In this document: positions 24,301 through 35,736 of the stretch, piece after piece | How the letters are laid out: the number at the start of each line of letters is the position of its first letter | Position numbering within the stretch: position 1 is the stretch's first letter | Source of the DNA: Coprinopsis marcescibilis | Lineage: Eukaryota; Basidiomycota; Agaricomycetes; Agaricales; Psathyrellaceae | Direction of reading: 5' to 3' | Length of the DNA stretch: 64,000 nucleotides | Assembly: GCA_004369085.1 (NCBI GenBank) | Contig: ML210177.1 | Location: 62,001-126,000 of the forward strand | Notes under the pieces: model-generated | What the model saw: the letters and a program-made list of their open reading frames with translations, nothing else | Database searches by the model: none | Told to the model about the DNA's origin: nothing | Translations under genes and position numbers: made by a program

Positions 24301-24923
24301 GTCTTTCGTGGAGCCATGTCAGAATGAGTCGATGCCGCTCCCGATCGTAAAGAATATGCCGAAGTCCGTGCGCGTTTGGTCGAGGGCTGCTCAGCTATGT
24401 CGTCGGTGTCAGCTTCTGGGGGAACACGCTTCTTGCCCTTGGATGAAATAGAAGTTTCGTTGGTGGTGGCAGTCGTAGAGTTAGAAGTGTTGTTTCGTCT
24501 TGCCCTGAAAGCAATGATATGAGAATTCGTGTGATGGTGGTGGTAAACCTGTGCAAACCTTTTGGCGCTGATACGTGGGGTGTCGTCCTCCTGCACTTCC
24601 CTCGCCTTTCCCTTGGCAGTAGCTGAGATAGTTTCTTTGCTTCCTTTCCCTCTCCCTGTACTTGAGGCAGCACGGGTATTCCGAGAGACTGGGGTGTCTG
24701 CACTGACAACTGAAGTTGACACCTCTTGGGCTGCGTTTATCGTATCACGCTCCTTTCCCTTTCCTTTATTGGTCGGTTTCTGTTTGGCGGACTGGACACG
24801 AGTACTGGAGCGCAGAGTTCTGTCGGAATTCGAAGGTGCGGACGATTCTTGTTCTGGAAGGTGTGGTTGGGTGGATGTCCTGGAGCTTGTGGCCTCTGTG
24901 CTATGGATTGGTTCTAAATCCAT
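18357..24923 (-). CDS. UFD4: HECT-type E3 ubiquitin ligase, UFD4/TRIP12 family
   Basis: Very large gene with many introns, near 1900 residues. The first exons encode a low-complexity, Ser/Thr/Lys-rich N-terminus with KGKGKERD and KKRV basic stretches that could act in nuclear import, then an acidic region. Armadillo-like helices follow (GFGGLDEAAAMAMFGDY, LSRLKTMLNNI-type, LACRCLANLMEALPG, AQRTALQAAANCCRSV-type), typical of Ufd4/TRIP12. The C-terminal HECT domain runs from about 20 kb to 18.36 kb: EYFEEVGTGLGPTLEFYSLV, ELVMLFGNTEEDW, and the catalytic cysteine in VMTCVNYLKLP (codon 18459-18461), ending GSFHLS. The family ubiquitinates ubiquitin-fusion and N-degron substrates for proteasomal breakdown. 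The start at 24923 is the first ATG of the open first exon. Confidence 0.92.
23624..23661 (-). repeat. GAT-type trinucleotide run encoding an aspartate tract in UFD4
   Basis: A run of GAT/GAC codons in the UFD4 gene encodes a stretch of aspartates broken by glycine within the armadillo region. It is a natural site for length variation between strains. Confidence 0.6.
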
Positions 24924-25169
24924 TTAGTTCATGCACCCAGCCATCGATCCAGAATTCTGAGCTCGAGGGTAGATATAAGGCTACAAGAGCAGAGAAAGTG
25001 GTGGGACGGGTTAAAAGGAAAGAGCAGGTCTGACCCTTGCCGTCTGCCATGCCTTAAACTAAGTTACGTAAGGCTAGTGGCGCATATTTGGTCTTGGTCT
25101 TTGCTGAGCGCTGAGCCAGAAGGAGCAGAATTACTTCAATTGTTGCAGTCATTCAGGATGCGTAACTAA

Positions 25170-27219
25170 TTACACGCGAGAAGTCTTTAAAACGCCTTCA
25201 ACACTATCGGTAAACAGGCGAACAATTGTTTCGACCTCTAGACTTGTCACGTTGTAAGCAGGAGCGAAGATAATTGTGTCACCCCGAGTTCCGTCGAGAG
25301 TGGCTCCTCCCGTCATCCCCATGACAATCAGCCCGTTTTCATGAGCCTTTGCTTGAACAAGATTTGCAAAGGCTTCGCCTTTGAAGTCATACGAACCCGC
25401 TTCAGAGTTCGCAAAGTCGAATTCAACCGCCCAGAAGCCTCCTCCCCCACGGATGTCAAAGACAAATGGCCGAGCGAGGCTTGACTTACGCGTCAGGGAT
25501 TCCGTTAAAAGCGAATCTGTAGGTTGATGAATATATTAAAAGTCAAGGATGGAATTGATCCGTACTCAAGTATGCTCCCTGTTTCCGAATGTTCTCCAAA
25601 AGATTTTCGGATTCGATAACCTCTTGAACCGCAAGTGCTGCGGCGCATGCAAGGGGATGGGCCTGTTGTAAGCATTGGCAGTCAGCGTAGGGTATGAGCT
25701 AGTCAGACGATAACGACATTCCTGGTAAGTATGACCATGCTTCCAGAAACCTGACGTGCTCTGGATACCATCGGTGACCTTTGGCGAGATTAGGATAGCT
25801 CCAATAGTGGCATAACTGATCGACTTTTATTAACGCAAATGAGTGATCATTGCAAATCCCTCACCCTCCACCAAGGCCTTTAGCCACAGCTTGAATATCA
25901 GGCTGAGTAAAGACACGGGCGTCAACGAGGAACGAAGCTGAAATGCAAGAACATCAACATACTGCGACGCCATCTCCAAAGGATTGCCATCCGTGAAGAG
26001 TTCCCATCCCTGAGGATTGACCATTTAGCTCTGACCCATGGAGACATACATGCGTTTATCGTTGAACTCACGTCCCATGCCACTCATAACCTGAATTATA
26101 GATATCCGAGTCAGCGACAACAATTGAATGAGAGATGAAAGTCCAAACTTACTTCGTCAAGGATGAATAAGGCTCCGTATTTGTCGCAAACAGACTTCAC
26201 GGCTTGAAGCATATTCAGCATTTGATTCGTTCAGTCTTCATTAATCATTCTTTGTACGTACCTTTGAAATAGCCTTTGGGGGCTGGAACGACCCCAGTAG
26301 TTGCACCTACAACTGTTTCCGCGACGACTGCAGAGGGGACGCGGTAAGAACATATCGGCAGCGCGTAAAATTGTTAAATCATACACCCAATCACAGTCTT
26401 GGGTCCAAGTTCGATGAACTTGTTTTCCAACTCCTGTCGCAGACGTTCCACGTACTGTTCTTCGGTTTCATCGGGCTTCTGGTAACGTTTGGCGTAGGCA
26501 GGCGAAACATGATGGAAATGCTCTTTCTCCAAAAGAGGGATATATATGGCCCGACGAGTAGGATGGTAGGCGACTGACAGTGTTGCAAGAGTGTTCCCAT
26601 GAAACGACGATTGCCTCCCGATGAAGTGGGTGCGTTCCTCTTCCCCGATTTCCACGAAGTACTTGAGCAATTATTAGATTCCATTGAGTGATCAAACTTG
26701 AAGACTAACCTGTCTGGCAAGTTTCAGGACGCCTTCCATTGCTTCTGAACCTGTATTTTCACAGTATCCGCCGTAAGTCGCGAACAGGGGAGAAATCGAT
26801 CAAGCATACCGCCAGATGCATATCCCACAGAAGAGAATGCCCCCTGACTGGTCTCTACCAACTTCTTTGCGAGGGCTTCAGCAGGTTCATTTGTGTGCTG
26901 GAAATTGTAGACATCTATCGGCATGACCGGTCAGGTGTTTGGCACGAAAGAATATGAATCCCTCGTTCGAGTCTCGACGCTCACAGGACAATTTATCCAG
27001 CTGGTTCTTGATGGCTTCAACAACCTTTGGATGGCCATTCCCAATACAAGCGACAGCTGCGCCACCAATGGCATCGAAAACCTTCCTGCCACTGGCTTCC
27101 ACGATGTAACTGCCTTGTCCAGACACCGCGACTGGGGGTGCGACAGGAACACGGTGTAGGACGTAGCTGCGCTGCGTCTCCTGAACTGTATTTGGCTTGT
27201 TTTCAAGGGAGGCAGTCAT
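25170..27219 (-). CDS. Class III (pyridoxal-phosphate) aminotransferase
   Basis: Multi-exon gene of roughly 460 residues, starting MTASLENKP. Family hallmarks in order: FDAIGGAAVACIGNGHPKV, FQHTNEPAEALAKKLVE, SVGYASGGSEAMEG, SSFHGNTLATLSV, VVAETVVGATTGVVPAPKGY, LFILDEVMSGMGRMG, and the PLP-binding lysine in VAKGLGGGYATIG (Lys codon 25879-25881), then GHTYQAHPLACAAALA and a C-terminal RGGGGFWAVEF. Members are omega-transaminases using GABA, beta-alanine, ornithine or DAPA-type donors; the exact substrate cannot be read from sequence. No mitochondrial presequence is obvious. An in-frame ATG at 27492 would add a hydrophobic leader unrelated to the family and is not preferred. It is divergent from PSO2. 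Confidence 0.88.
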
Positions 27220-27615
27220 AATGGGCGAGATGAGGCAGGCAGACGTATGGATCCTGTCGGTTTTAGGGGCCCTGACAATTAAAAGTGGCGAAACCTCACG
27301 GATACTAACGTAGCCTGTGGTCAGAGGGTCCAGGACATGACATGTGTTGAGATAGCAATAATTTCGTATAATTTCGCCATCTGTTTGTCTATCTTGTGTC
27401 TGTCCGCTGACATTCCGAAAGACCAGTGATATCGAAATTATGAGCAGGGTCCAAAGTAAATACGAGTCGGAGCCTGAGAGAGTTGTTAACAAACCTTAGA
27501 TTTCCCACAGTCACAAATCTAACTCTGAACTATCACCTCCAATAGCATCTCGTCTGTAGGACCTTTGGTTCAGTCGTTGACCAGGAACATCATTTGGCTG
27601 TGTTTAATTATCGCA
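27220..27615. promoter_or_regulatory. Divergent promoter region, aminotransferase / PSO2
   Basis: 396 bases between opposing start codons. Open frames entering it from both genes are continuations upstream of the chosen starts. No distinct element was identified. Confidence 0.45.
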
Positions 27616-30020
27616 ATGAAGCAGAACGGCAGCAAATCCCGTGCTCAGGCGAATCCTTTGCCTTCTACAACCCTGCTCGATTTCTTCGCAGCCAAACCCG
27701 CCGGAGCCCCGTCCGCACACCCCAGAAAACGAGTACACGGTCAGCAACAAGCCAAGACGCGCGCGACACCGCAGGAAATCATCGTTATCGACTCTGATTC
27801 TGATTCCGATGCGGTTCAGATTGTGGATGTTGGGATTAAACGACGGCGTACTACTATTAGTCCTGCACGTCCCGCACCCCCAAAACGCGACCGCGCAGTC
27901 AAACTCGAACGCCCGTGCGATAACGAAATAGGGGAAATACGCCCAATCCTAAACGACGCGCAGCTTGAGCTCAAGCGGTGCGACTTTGGAATACCTGTCC
28001 TGCTCCAGGATGGTTCTGTCGGCAGTGGGTCCAGTTTAAAGTGTGACGCTCCTAAGCTCTCACCTATCCTTGACTACCGAGCCGAACCAACAAAAGGCTC
28101 AGAAGGCGCTTGGCGTACCGACGGTCAGTCTGAGAGCGTTGTCGACCTCGACTTGACGCTCGATGAATGGGCCACAGGTGACGACGAATTGGAGAAAGAA
28201 CCCGATACCCACCAAGAAGAAAAGATTGGCGAGGAAATATGGCAAGAGCAAGAGACCTTCGTAGACACACCGGGAGATGAACCCGGCGATTTGAACCCAA
28301 AAATAGAGCAGGAGATGGCGGGTGCCATCCCACCAGAGAGACAAAATGGGCAGAATCATGACGCTGAAGGCAACGCATTCTCGGTGTTGATGTCATCCTG
28401 CAAGGAAAACGAAGCATGGAAAGAGGCATCCGCAGCCGAAGACTCTTCGTTTCGTTCTACCAAAGCGAACGGAGGTAGAAGAAAAGCACCGTTCTATAAA
28501 GTTTTACAAGGCATGCCTATCGCTGTAGACGCCTTCAAGTATGGGAAGATTCCCGAAGTTGCCGCTTATTTCCTTACGTTCGTGAGGTTCTTTTTCTTTT
28601 CCACTGTGGTAACTAACATATGCTACAGCCATGCACACTCGGACCATTACACGAATCTATCTTCCAGCTGGAAACATGGGCCCATATACTGCTCGGAAGG
28701 GACGGCAAACCTCATCATGCATATGCTCTCTGTAGATAAAAAATGGGTTTACCCCCTCCCAATGGATACACCCACTGAAATCCCAAACACCAACGGAGTA
28801 AAGGTCACACTCATAGAAGCGAATCACTGCCCTGGTTCTTGTCTTTTCTTCTTCGAAGGCCGACAAACCGTAAATGCTGGAGACAGCGCCTTTAAATCAG
28901 CCTACATTGGCTCTGAACGAACCTTTCGTTACTTGCATTGCGGTGACTTCCGCGCATCGCCTCAACACGTACTCCACCCCGCAGTCAAAGGAAAGTACAT
29001 TGACCATGTGTACCTCGACACCACGTACTTAGACCCCAAGGTACGTACGTTTCAAATCGCATACATGCCGAACGAGGGCTCATGGTGTTTAGTATACATT
29101 CCCCCCGCAGGCACTCGTCATATCTGCATGTGCAAACTTGGCCAAGAGACTCGCTGTTGATGCCCCGATCCACGAGTCTTCTAACGCCATCTCCTCCTGG
29201 TTCACAAGCTCGTCAAAAGGGAAGGGGAAGGCAGCTGACAAGCCAACACTTTTCGTCGTAGGGTAAGACACAGTTCGTTAGCTTTCTTTAGTGTGCTGAA
29301 GTTATTCTCCTAGCACATACTCTATTGGCAAAGAAAGGATCGTCAAAGGTAATTGCGACATAATTCGAATCGCGTGCATACTATTAACTTTGTACCCCAG
29401 CCGTTGCTCGCGCTTTAGGCACCAAGATATTTTGTGATAAGCGGAAAGCTGACATCCTTCGGTGTCAAGCAGACACAGAGTTGCACTCCATGCTCACGGC
29501 TAACCCTTCGGATTCAGTGGTCCATCTGCTCCCGCTCGGAATGATTACTGGCGACAAGCTCAAACCATACCTCGCCCGTTTTTCTGACAGATACTCAAAA
29601 ATCGTAGGCTTTCGGCCAACCGGATGGACGTGAGTTCAATTCAAATCGTTACCCCTAAACGTATCAACTGAAAGCGCGCAAAGTTATGTTCAGCCGTCAG
29701 GAACAGACCAACAACCGAGTGTGCATGCGATCCTCACTCGCACCGTTCAGAAGACCTTCAATTGCGAAGATCTGAAGCCGAATGGCAAGTCAAATTCCAC
29801 AGTCCAGATGTACTCTGTGCCATATTCCGAACACTCTTCATTTTATGAGCTCACTTGCTTTGCCATGTCGCTCAACTGGGCAAAAATGATCGCGACAGTG
29901 AACGTTGGGAGTGACCGTAGCCGCGCAAAAATGTCCAAGTGGTTCGACAAGTGGGAGGCAGAACGAAAACGGAGAGGGACCGTTGAGGTAGTCAATCATA
30001 GACACATCGAATATTGGTAG
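27616..30020 (+). CDS. PSO2: DNA cross-link repair nuclease PSO2/SNM1
   Basis: Metallo-beta-lactamase/beta-CASP 5' exonuclease that removes interstrand DNA cross-links in the nucleus. About 700 residues. The N-terminal 290 residues are disordered, with STTLLDFF near residue 20, EIIVIDSDSDSD near residue 55 and a basic KRRRT. The catalytic region holds FYKVLQGMPIAVDAF, HAHSDHY (metal site, rebuilt across an intron), IEANHCPGSCLF, YLHCGDFRAS and YLDTTYLDPK; the next exon begins TFPPQALVI when the acceptor before TATACATTC is used. C-terminal DRMBL motifs: VPYSEHSSFYEL and ATVNVG, ending HRHIEYW. The UBZ zinc finger of yeast and human homologues was not seen. Met at 27616 is chosen over 27565 because the extra residues are hydrophobic and unlike the family. 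Confidence 0.92.
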
Positions 30021-30150
30021 AGATCAAACCTGGCTTACGCTAAAAACGGTCATTCCAAGTGCGGAGATTTGCATGAATATGGAGTCGGTCATGTAAACAT
30101 ACAAGACATGATGTGGGCATGGAATGAAAAAGCGAAGGGAAAGTATGTGT
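30021..30150. other. Short convergent 3' intergenic region, PSO2 / RPS4
   Basis: 130 bases between two stop codons facing each other. It must carry both 3' ends, so antisense overlap of transcripts is likely. Confidence 0.4.
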
Positions 30151-31296
30151 TTATTGCTCGGCAGTAGCACGTTTTCTCCTGACATCACGCTCCTCAGCAA
30201 TGGTGAGCTTGATACCCTTGCCCTTTGGCAGGGAGACCCAAGCCTTGACACCCTCGCCGATGACGAAAACGTTGGACACTCTGTATACCGGTTAGCAAAG
30301 GGGAACGTGCTTGTTTAGAAAACGGAGACGAACCGGGTGGCGAAAGTTCGGTCCAGCGAGTCCTTGATGTGAACGATGTCAAATCCACCGGTGTGCTTCT
30401 CCCTGTGCACAATAACACCAGCACGACCCATGTTGCGACCACCGGTGACACTGACGAGGTTACCAGTGTCGAACTTGACGAAATCGGTGATTTTGTTCTG
30501 CTCGAAGTCGAACTTGACGGTATCGTTGACCTTGATGAGGGGGTCGGGATATCGGATGGTTCGGCCGTCATGGGTGACAATGTGGGGAACACCGCGAGCT
30601 CCAAGAGCGACTCTCTTGACCTTCAAAAGCTTGTAGGTGGCCTCTTCGGGGGTGATACGGTGGATGGTGAATCGGCCCTTGATGTCGTACAAGAGACGGA
30701 AGTGTTCGCCAGACTTCTCGATGGAAATGACATCTGAATTGAAATGGCGATGTCATTAGAACCTTGGAAAATTGGCCCCATTCCAGAAACTCACCCATGA
30801 ATCCAGCGGGGTAAGTGGGGTCGGTGCGGACCTTGCCGTCAATTTTAATCAAGCGTTGCTTGACGATGGCAGTAACCTCACGGCCAGTCAAAGCATACTT
30901 TAGGCGATTGCGGAGGAAGACGGTGAGGGGAAGAGATTCGCGGAGTTTATGGGGACCAGGAGAAGGACGAGAGGCCTATGGTCGCGAAAACGATGTGTTA
31001 GAGATGCCAAATTTAATGAAATAGTTATTGTACGCACATAGGTACCGCCGAGCTTGTCCAACATCCATGACGAAGGCGCAGCAAGACGCTTCAAGTGCTT
31101 TTTGGGTCCCCGAGCCTGGAGAAGAGGATAATGAGTTGTTGCTCGTACATTTCGATATCAGAGAGTCCGTCCGAGTCCATTGGCCAAAGATCATCCAACC
31201 GAAAATCTACGCATCCACCCCAACCAGCAGCACTTCGCGGCTACATTTTCGCCTATGAACCCGGACGGCACCCTTCTAACGTTTAACACGAACCAT
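30151..31296 (-). CDS. RPS4: 40S ribosomal protein S4 (eS4)
   Basis: About 260 residues of ribosomal protein eS4: [39 protein letters not shown] across an intron, [35 protein letters not shown], the KOW-like [18 protein letters not shown], and the end [18 protein letters not shown] followed by ATAEQ. Body exons and introns are clear. The start is the weak point: the first coding exon ends at 31115 with Ala-Arg-Gly-Pro, and the only upstream ATG followed by GT is 31294-31296, implying an ATG-only exon and a 178-nt intron. An ATG-only exon also occurs in RPL43 in this window. The gene is convergent with PSO2. Confidence 0.88.
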
Positions 31297-31550
31297 TTTG
31301 CGATGCCGATTGCTTGAGGTGTCTTGAGGAGGTCGATGAGCCCGTTGACCAGAGACTTTGCGGCTTGCAGGAACGTGAGAAAGTTGCGAAGTGGATCACG
31401 CTTGGACCCCTGCTTTGTCATCTCCTTGGCATGGGCTGTACCGCCACATGCTTAGTTGAAGTTAGCGCTGCATTTTGTCGAGAGAAATGAGTACTGTGTA
31501 CTGAGTTTGAGTTGTATACATACAGTACAAGGAGTGCGATATGAAGACAT
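31191..31550 (-). CDS. Possible small membrane protein frame overlapping the RPS4 leader
   Basis: Upstream of and across the proposed RPS4 start lies an open frame with protein-like composition: a charged part KEMTKQGSKRDPLRNFLTF, then AAKSLVNGLIDLLKTPQ and a hydrophobic AKWFVLN that could be spliced to [11 protein letters not shown] possible first exon starts at 31550 (MSSYRTP), joined through an intron to HAKEM, but no donor gives both a strong site and the right phase. I do not recognise a family. It may be a real small gene, a leader of RPS4, or chance. Confidence 0.22.
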
Positions 31551-31707
31551 AATCATTATTGCTTTGAATGCTCTAGTATTATGAACGATATGCAATGTCC
31601 AGCCAATAAAGGTATCAAGTGAGGTCATTAGAATTTAAATTCCAAATCGTATCGTAATCCGTGTCACATATACATGATAATTTACATTACTGGTCGGTGG
31701 TGCTCAC
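31297..31707. other. Upstream region of RPS4 to the 3' end of the transporter gene
   Basis: 411 bases that should contain the RPS4 promoter and the 3' UTR of the leftward transporter gene. Apart from the doubtful frame described at 31191-31550, nothing is recognised. Confidence 0.35.
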
Positions 31708-33367
31708 TCACCCGCCGTGGCGATGTGAGCTGTGACTCCGGTCTTGCATGCCCGCATAGCCCACAGCTTCCGGAAGCACTGTGGTACCCATAGGAGGAGA
31801 GTGTGACGCCACAGACGGTGGCGGGGAGGGATAAGAATGTCGTCTTGATGGTTCGTACTCCTCTTTCATTGTTTGCAGCCGAGTGTCCATGACATTGATG
31901 AAGTGGGCGGTAGGAGGTGCTTGGGTAGGCCGTTGATGTGCATAACCGTTCTGAAACGGTATATCGTTCGCAGACAGAGAGAAGCCACGAGCACGAGCGT
32001 AGGCACCCGAACCAAGCCCTGTGGTTTCTGTGACACCAAATTTGTCGGGAGGTGTTTCTGTGCCATCCAACAATCTTGCTTCTTCCTTCGTCGTCGGCAA
32101 AGCAAGACTGTGGACCGCCTCAAGTCGTTGGACCTTTTTCTCTCCTTTCTCAACATCACTTTTGGCGTTGTTGTACATGTACAAGCCAGTGAATGTCAAG
32201 AGGATACCGAAAGCCTGCACAGGATGTACACGCTGGGCAAACCAGACGATTGCGATGCATATGACCGCTACGCGCTTGATCAAGGATGCAATGGAATACG
32301 TGACTGGAGAGGTCGAGGAAAGGATGATGAATGCGATGATGTTCTGTGCATAATGCACTGTGCCGTTCATAAAGAAATAGTATGATACGGAGTGGGCAGG
32401 GGGGCGTCCTTCTTTTGCGTGCGCGAGGTGGTGAGAGCCGGAAAGGAAGGTGGGAAGGTCGTAATACATCCAGATCGGTATCATGAGAACGAAGGCCATT
32501 CCAGATGAATACAACAGGAGATTTAGCTTGTCCAGCTTGTGCGATGTAGTACCAGAATTGGTCGGCATGATTTTCTTGAAGAAGATATTCGAACTGACGA
32601 ATATCACGGCCGAACCAAATGCGCTGAGTAGCCCCACGGCGTTGGAAGCTGACATGTCGAATGAACACGCCAGCATAACGCCCAGCGTCAAAGGCAGAAG
32701 TGAAATATACGTCTTGGACGAATAGCTAACTCCAAACAGGAGCGCATAAGCCGCGACGGTGAAAAGTGGCGAAAGTGCCTATTCAACATGAGCAAAAGCA
32801 ACATCAAGCGCATACAAGCACTCTCACCTTGATTGTATGCACTGTGCTCACTGGTATCCTTGAAATGGCGATACTGGAGAAGATGTGACCAGCAACTTGA
32901 AACAAACCCATTGGAAAGGTGCTCTGCAGGATTTTCCTAGTCGGTTTGCGTAATGTCGTAAACTGCACCAGTGGTGACATACACAATAGGCAATATCCGG
33001 CCACGAATCCGAATTGCACAAAGGTGAGGGTTATTGGGTAGCGAAACTGGTTGAGGATGGCTTTGCCGGTGTTGGACGATAATGCAGAGGACATGTACCA
33101 CAAACCACACATAAGAACGAAGGTTCCGGTAGAGTTGTTGGGCGCCGTAGTAAGTGTTCGATGGGAGCGGCGGTGCGATGGAGAGAAGAGGTGGACAACA
33201 GTGTTCTTCATGTCCTCTATCGTCATTACAAGGTTGGACCCAAAGCGCTGCAGCCAAGGCTTCTCATTCGTCCAAACGGGACTGTACATCGGCATTGTGC
33301 CTGACTGCCACATCAGGTCCGAAGGTTTATGGGCGTCATTGAGACCTTGATGCTGGGTGGGATACAT
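31708..33367 (-). CDS. Triose-phosphate transporter (TPT) family membrane protein, SLY41-like
   Basis: Two exons joined at about 32780-32827 encode about 537 residues. After a hydrophilic N-terminus of about 85 residues come roughly ten membrane segments: FVLMCGLWYMSSALSSNTGK, YPITLTFVQFGFVAGYCLL, VSTVHTIKALSPLFTVAAY, AVGLLSAFGSAVIFVSSNIF, MAFVLMIPIWMYYDL, and ITYSIASLIKRVAVI-type followed by AFGILLTFTGLYMY. The KALSP and SIASLIKR stretches are TPT-family signatures. The cytosolic C-terminus of about 150 residues is disordered and Ser/Pro rich. TPT-family proteins exchange phosphorylated metabolites or nucleotide-type compounds across ER, Golgi or organelle membranes; yeast SLY41 suppresses ER-to-Golgi defects. 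The substrate is unknown. It is divergent from SFH5. Confidence 0.87.
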
Positions 33368-33762
33368 GGTGAAGGGTATGTCGACCGGCGAGTGGAATGC
33401 AGGGTATTATGGGCAGCTGTTTGTGAGCATATGCCTTCCTCGACCAAGAACGGAATTTGCTACTGATTCCCGTCGCAAAATTAAAGGCGGGAATGTTTCC
33501 GCTGGGCGATGTCGACGACGACGACGGGATAGCTCAACGATGACAAGACTGAGAATAAATCTCGCGGAATCAACTGTGCCAAGCCGGGCCCAGATCACCG
33601 GAGTCACGAGGCCCGATGATTAAATAATAATCTAATCAGATAGCTTCCGACACGGTCACGACAGCAAGGTCCCAGTGATCGTCGTCACCGTCACCTTTGC
33701 TCTAACCACGTCTCTACCGCGAGGCCTTTTCATTAATTAGTAGTCAACTCAATCATTGGAAC
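33368..33762. promoter_or_regulatory. Divergent promoter region, TPT transporter / SFH5
   Basis: 395 bases between opposing start codons, containing short GACGAC repeats (33505-33525). Open frames in it lack features. Confidence 0.4.
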
Positions 33763-35249
33763 ATGTCAGAAATCACCGCCGCACCTCAAACAGCGCCTGT
33801 ACAAGCTTCGCCAGAGACCCAGATTGAGGCAACATCAACTTTGGATACTGAAGTTGCCAGCTCGTCGGTTTCGCAGTCTTCAAACTCCGTCCAGGAGGCA
33901 GCAACGGCAGCTCCTATAAAGGAGGCCGAACTTGCCATTACCTCACAAGGTCCAGAACCAGCAGTGGCTCGCACGCAGCCCACCACGACAGAAGCGCAGC
34001 CAGAGGCAGCAGCCACTGCCATGTCAGAGTCAGCTACAACAACAGTTCCTAGTAATCCTGCGACCAAAGAGGAGTCTGAGGCCGCTCCTGCCCCTGAAAT
34101 GACAGAACCTGGCACGTTGGAGAGCAACCTTGCGCAAGATTCCGAAAAGAATGCCGCGGAAGAGCCTCAAAGCCCGCTCACGAAACAATTCACCGAACCA
34201 GAATGGGCTGCGTTGAAGGAGTTTAGGGTGAGTGTAAGATGTAGAGGCCAGTGTAGCTTTACTAAGTCTGTTTGCTAGTCTTCCCTGCCGGAAACGCTTT
34301 CACAGGCATTCCCCGATCGCACAAACGCTAGTACAACTCCTATTAAGCTTTGGGGTGTCACAATCGATCCCAAAAACCCCACAAACGATGCGCGCGTCAG
34401 CGTTATTCTGATGAAGTTCCTGCGAGCTAGGTTCGTCGATTCTGCTACCTATGCATCACATACTCAACCCTTGCAGAAATCTGAACCCTACTGTCGCAGC
34501 GGACATGTTTATCAGTACCTTGAGATGGCGAGAATCTTTCGACATTGAGGCTGCCCTCAAGGAGGAGTTCCCCAAGGATATTTTCGGCCCATTGGCCCAT
34601 ACTTTCGGCGTGGACAACGGAAAGCGCCCAGTTGTGTGGGTGCCTTTTTTATGCGACACTCTCCCGCACTGCTGACTTAGGTCTTACAGTTACAATCTCT
34701 ACGGTGCAAATCCCGACATCAAGGCTGTGTTTTCTGATGTCCAACGCTTTATTAGGTGGGAACACCTTTCCCAAGTGCTCCGAGAAACTGAATGGTTGAC
34801 TTTTCATCCCGGTTCCTAGGTGGAGAGTTGCTCTCCAAGAGCGCAGCGTCGCTCTTCTTGACTTCACTGAGGTTGACCAAATGATTCAGATTCACGGTAT
34901 GCCTTTTATCCAACGACAATTGCTTGCCTGCGTTGACACTTGCCTATGAGACTACCAAGGTGTTGGATTGACCAGTCGGGATGCCAACTCCAAGGCCGCC
35001 GCTGGGGAAGCGACCAACATTTTCCAGAACCACTATCCAGAGTTGCTATATAAGAAATTCTTCGTCAATGTCCCTACCCTTCTCAATTGGATCTTTTGGG
35101 CATTCAAACCTCTCATGCCTGCCGCCACCCTCGCCAAGATGTCTGTTGTCGGCTCAGGCACACGAGCATTGTCCGGAGCCTTGCTTCCATACATTGATGC
35201 AACCGAACTCCCTGAACGATATGGCGGTCAAGCAAAGGGGGGATTCTAA
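33763..35249 (+). CDS. SFH5: CRAL-TRIO (Sec14-like) phosphatidylinositol transfer protein, SFH5-like
   Basis: About 400 residues in six exons. The first 140 residues are an Ala/Thr/Glu/Pro-rich disordered extension. The conserved part begins FTEPEWAALKEFRSSLPE, then IKLWGVTIDPK, ARVSVILMKFLRAR (CRAL-TRIO N helix), MFISTLRWRESFDIE, AHTFGVDNGKRPVVYNLYG, RWRVALQERSVALLDF, YQGVGLTSRDANSK, FQNHYPELLYKKFFVNVPT and FVNVPTLLNWIFWAFKPL, ending LPERYGGQAKGGF. The order and the YNLYG and NHYPELLYKKFFVNVP motifs fit the SFH5 subgroup, which transfers phosphatidylinositol at ER-plasma membrane contacts and in yeast binds haem. Which ligand this protein carries cannot be decided here. Confidence 0.88.
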
Positions 35250-35736
35250 ACCATCTACTCCATTATTTGGCCCTTATTTAGCTTGTCCAGCTCTCGGATC
35301 TCAGCCTCTATACACTGCTTTATACCTTCAGACTAACCTGATAGCACTATTTTAGTGTACTGTTACTCCGTAACCGATATACTCATCATTTATTGAATAC
35401 GATTTATAGCTTTTGAGGAACTGCAAGTCATCCAAGCACAACCGCGCGTAAGTAAGTTTTTGGGATGCTTGCCTTGCACAGGATGATGGATGATCATGGT
35501 TTCTAAACACCTTGCCTGCTGCCATCACTGAATATGTTAACCTCAAATCCTTCGCTCACAAGAGATGTGAGATGTTTGAAACATCGGCCCTTGAATGGGC
35601 AGCACAATATGCGCCTTTACCTCTGCATTGTCTGGAATGAAACACACGCCGGTCCCATCGACTGAAGAACAATGCCCTCAAACGATGGCGAAACTTCGCA
35701 CTTGCATCTTCTCTAAATATCTCCTTTCCTTCGGTC
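35250..35736. other. Intergenic region between SFH5 and carboxypeptidase S
   Basis: 487 bases with a SFH5 3' UTR and the promoter of the peptidase gene; both genes read rightwards. No other gene supported. Confidence 0.4.

Noticed and set aside
27217..27492. N-terminal extension of the aminotransferase starting at 27492 with a hydrophobic leader
   Set aside because: Residues do not match the family; the MTASLENKP start gives a normal N-terminus. The leader could be chance open frame in the promoter.
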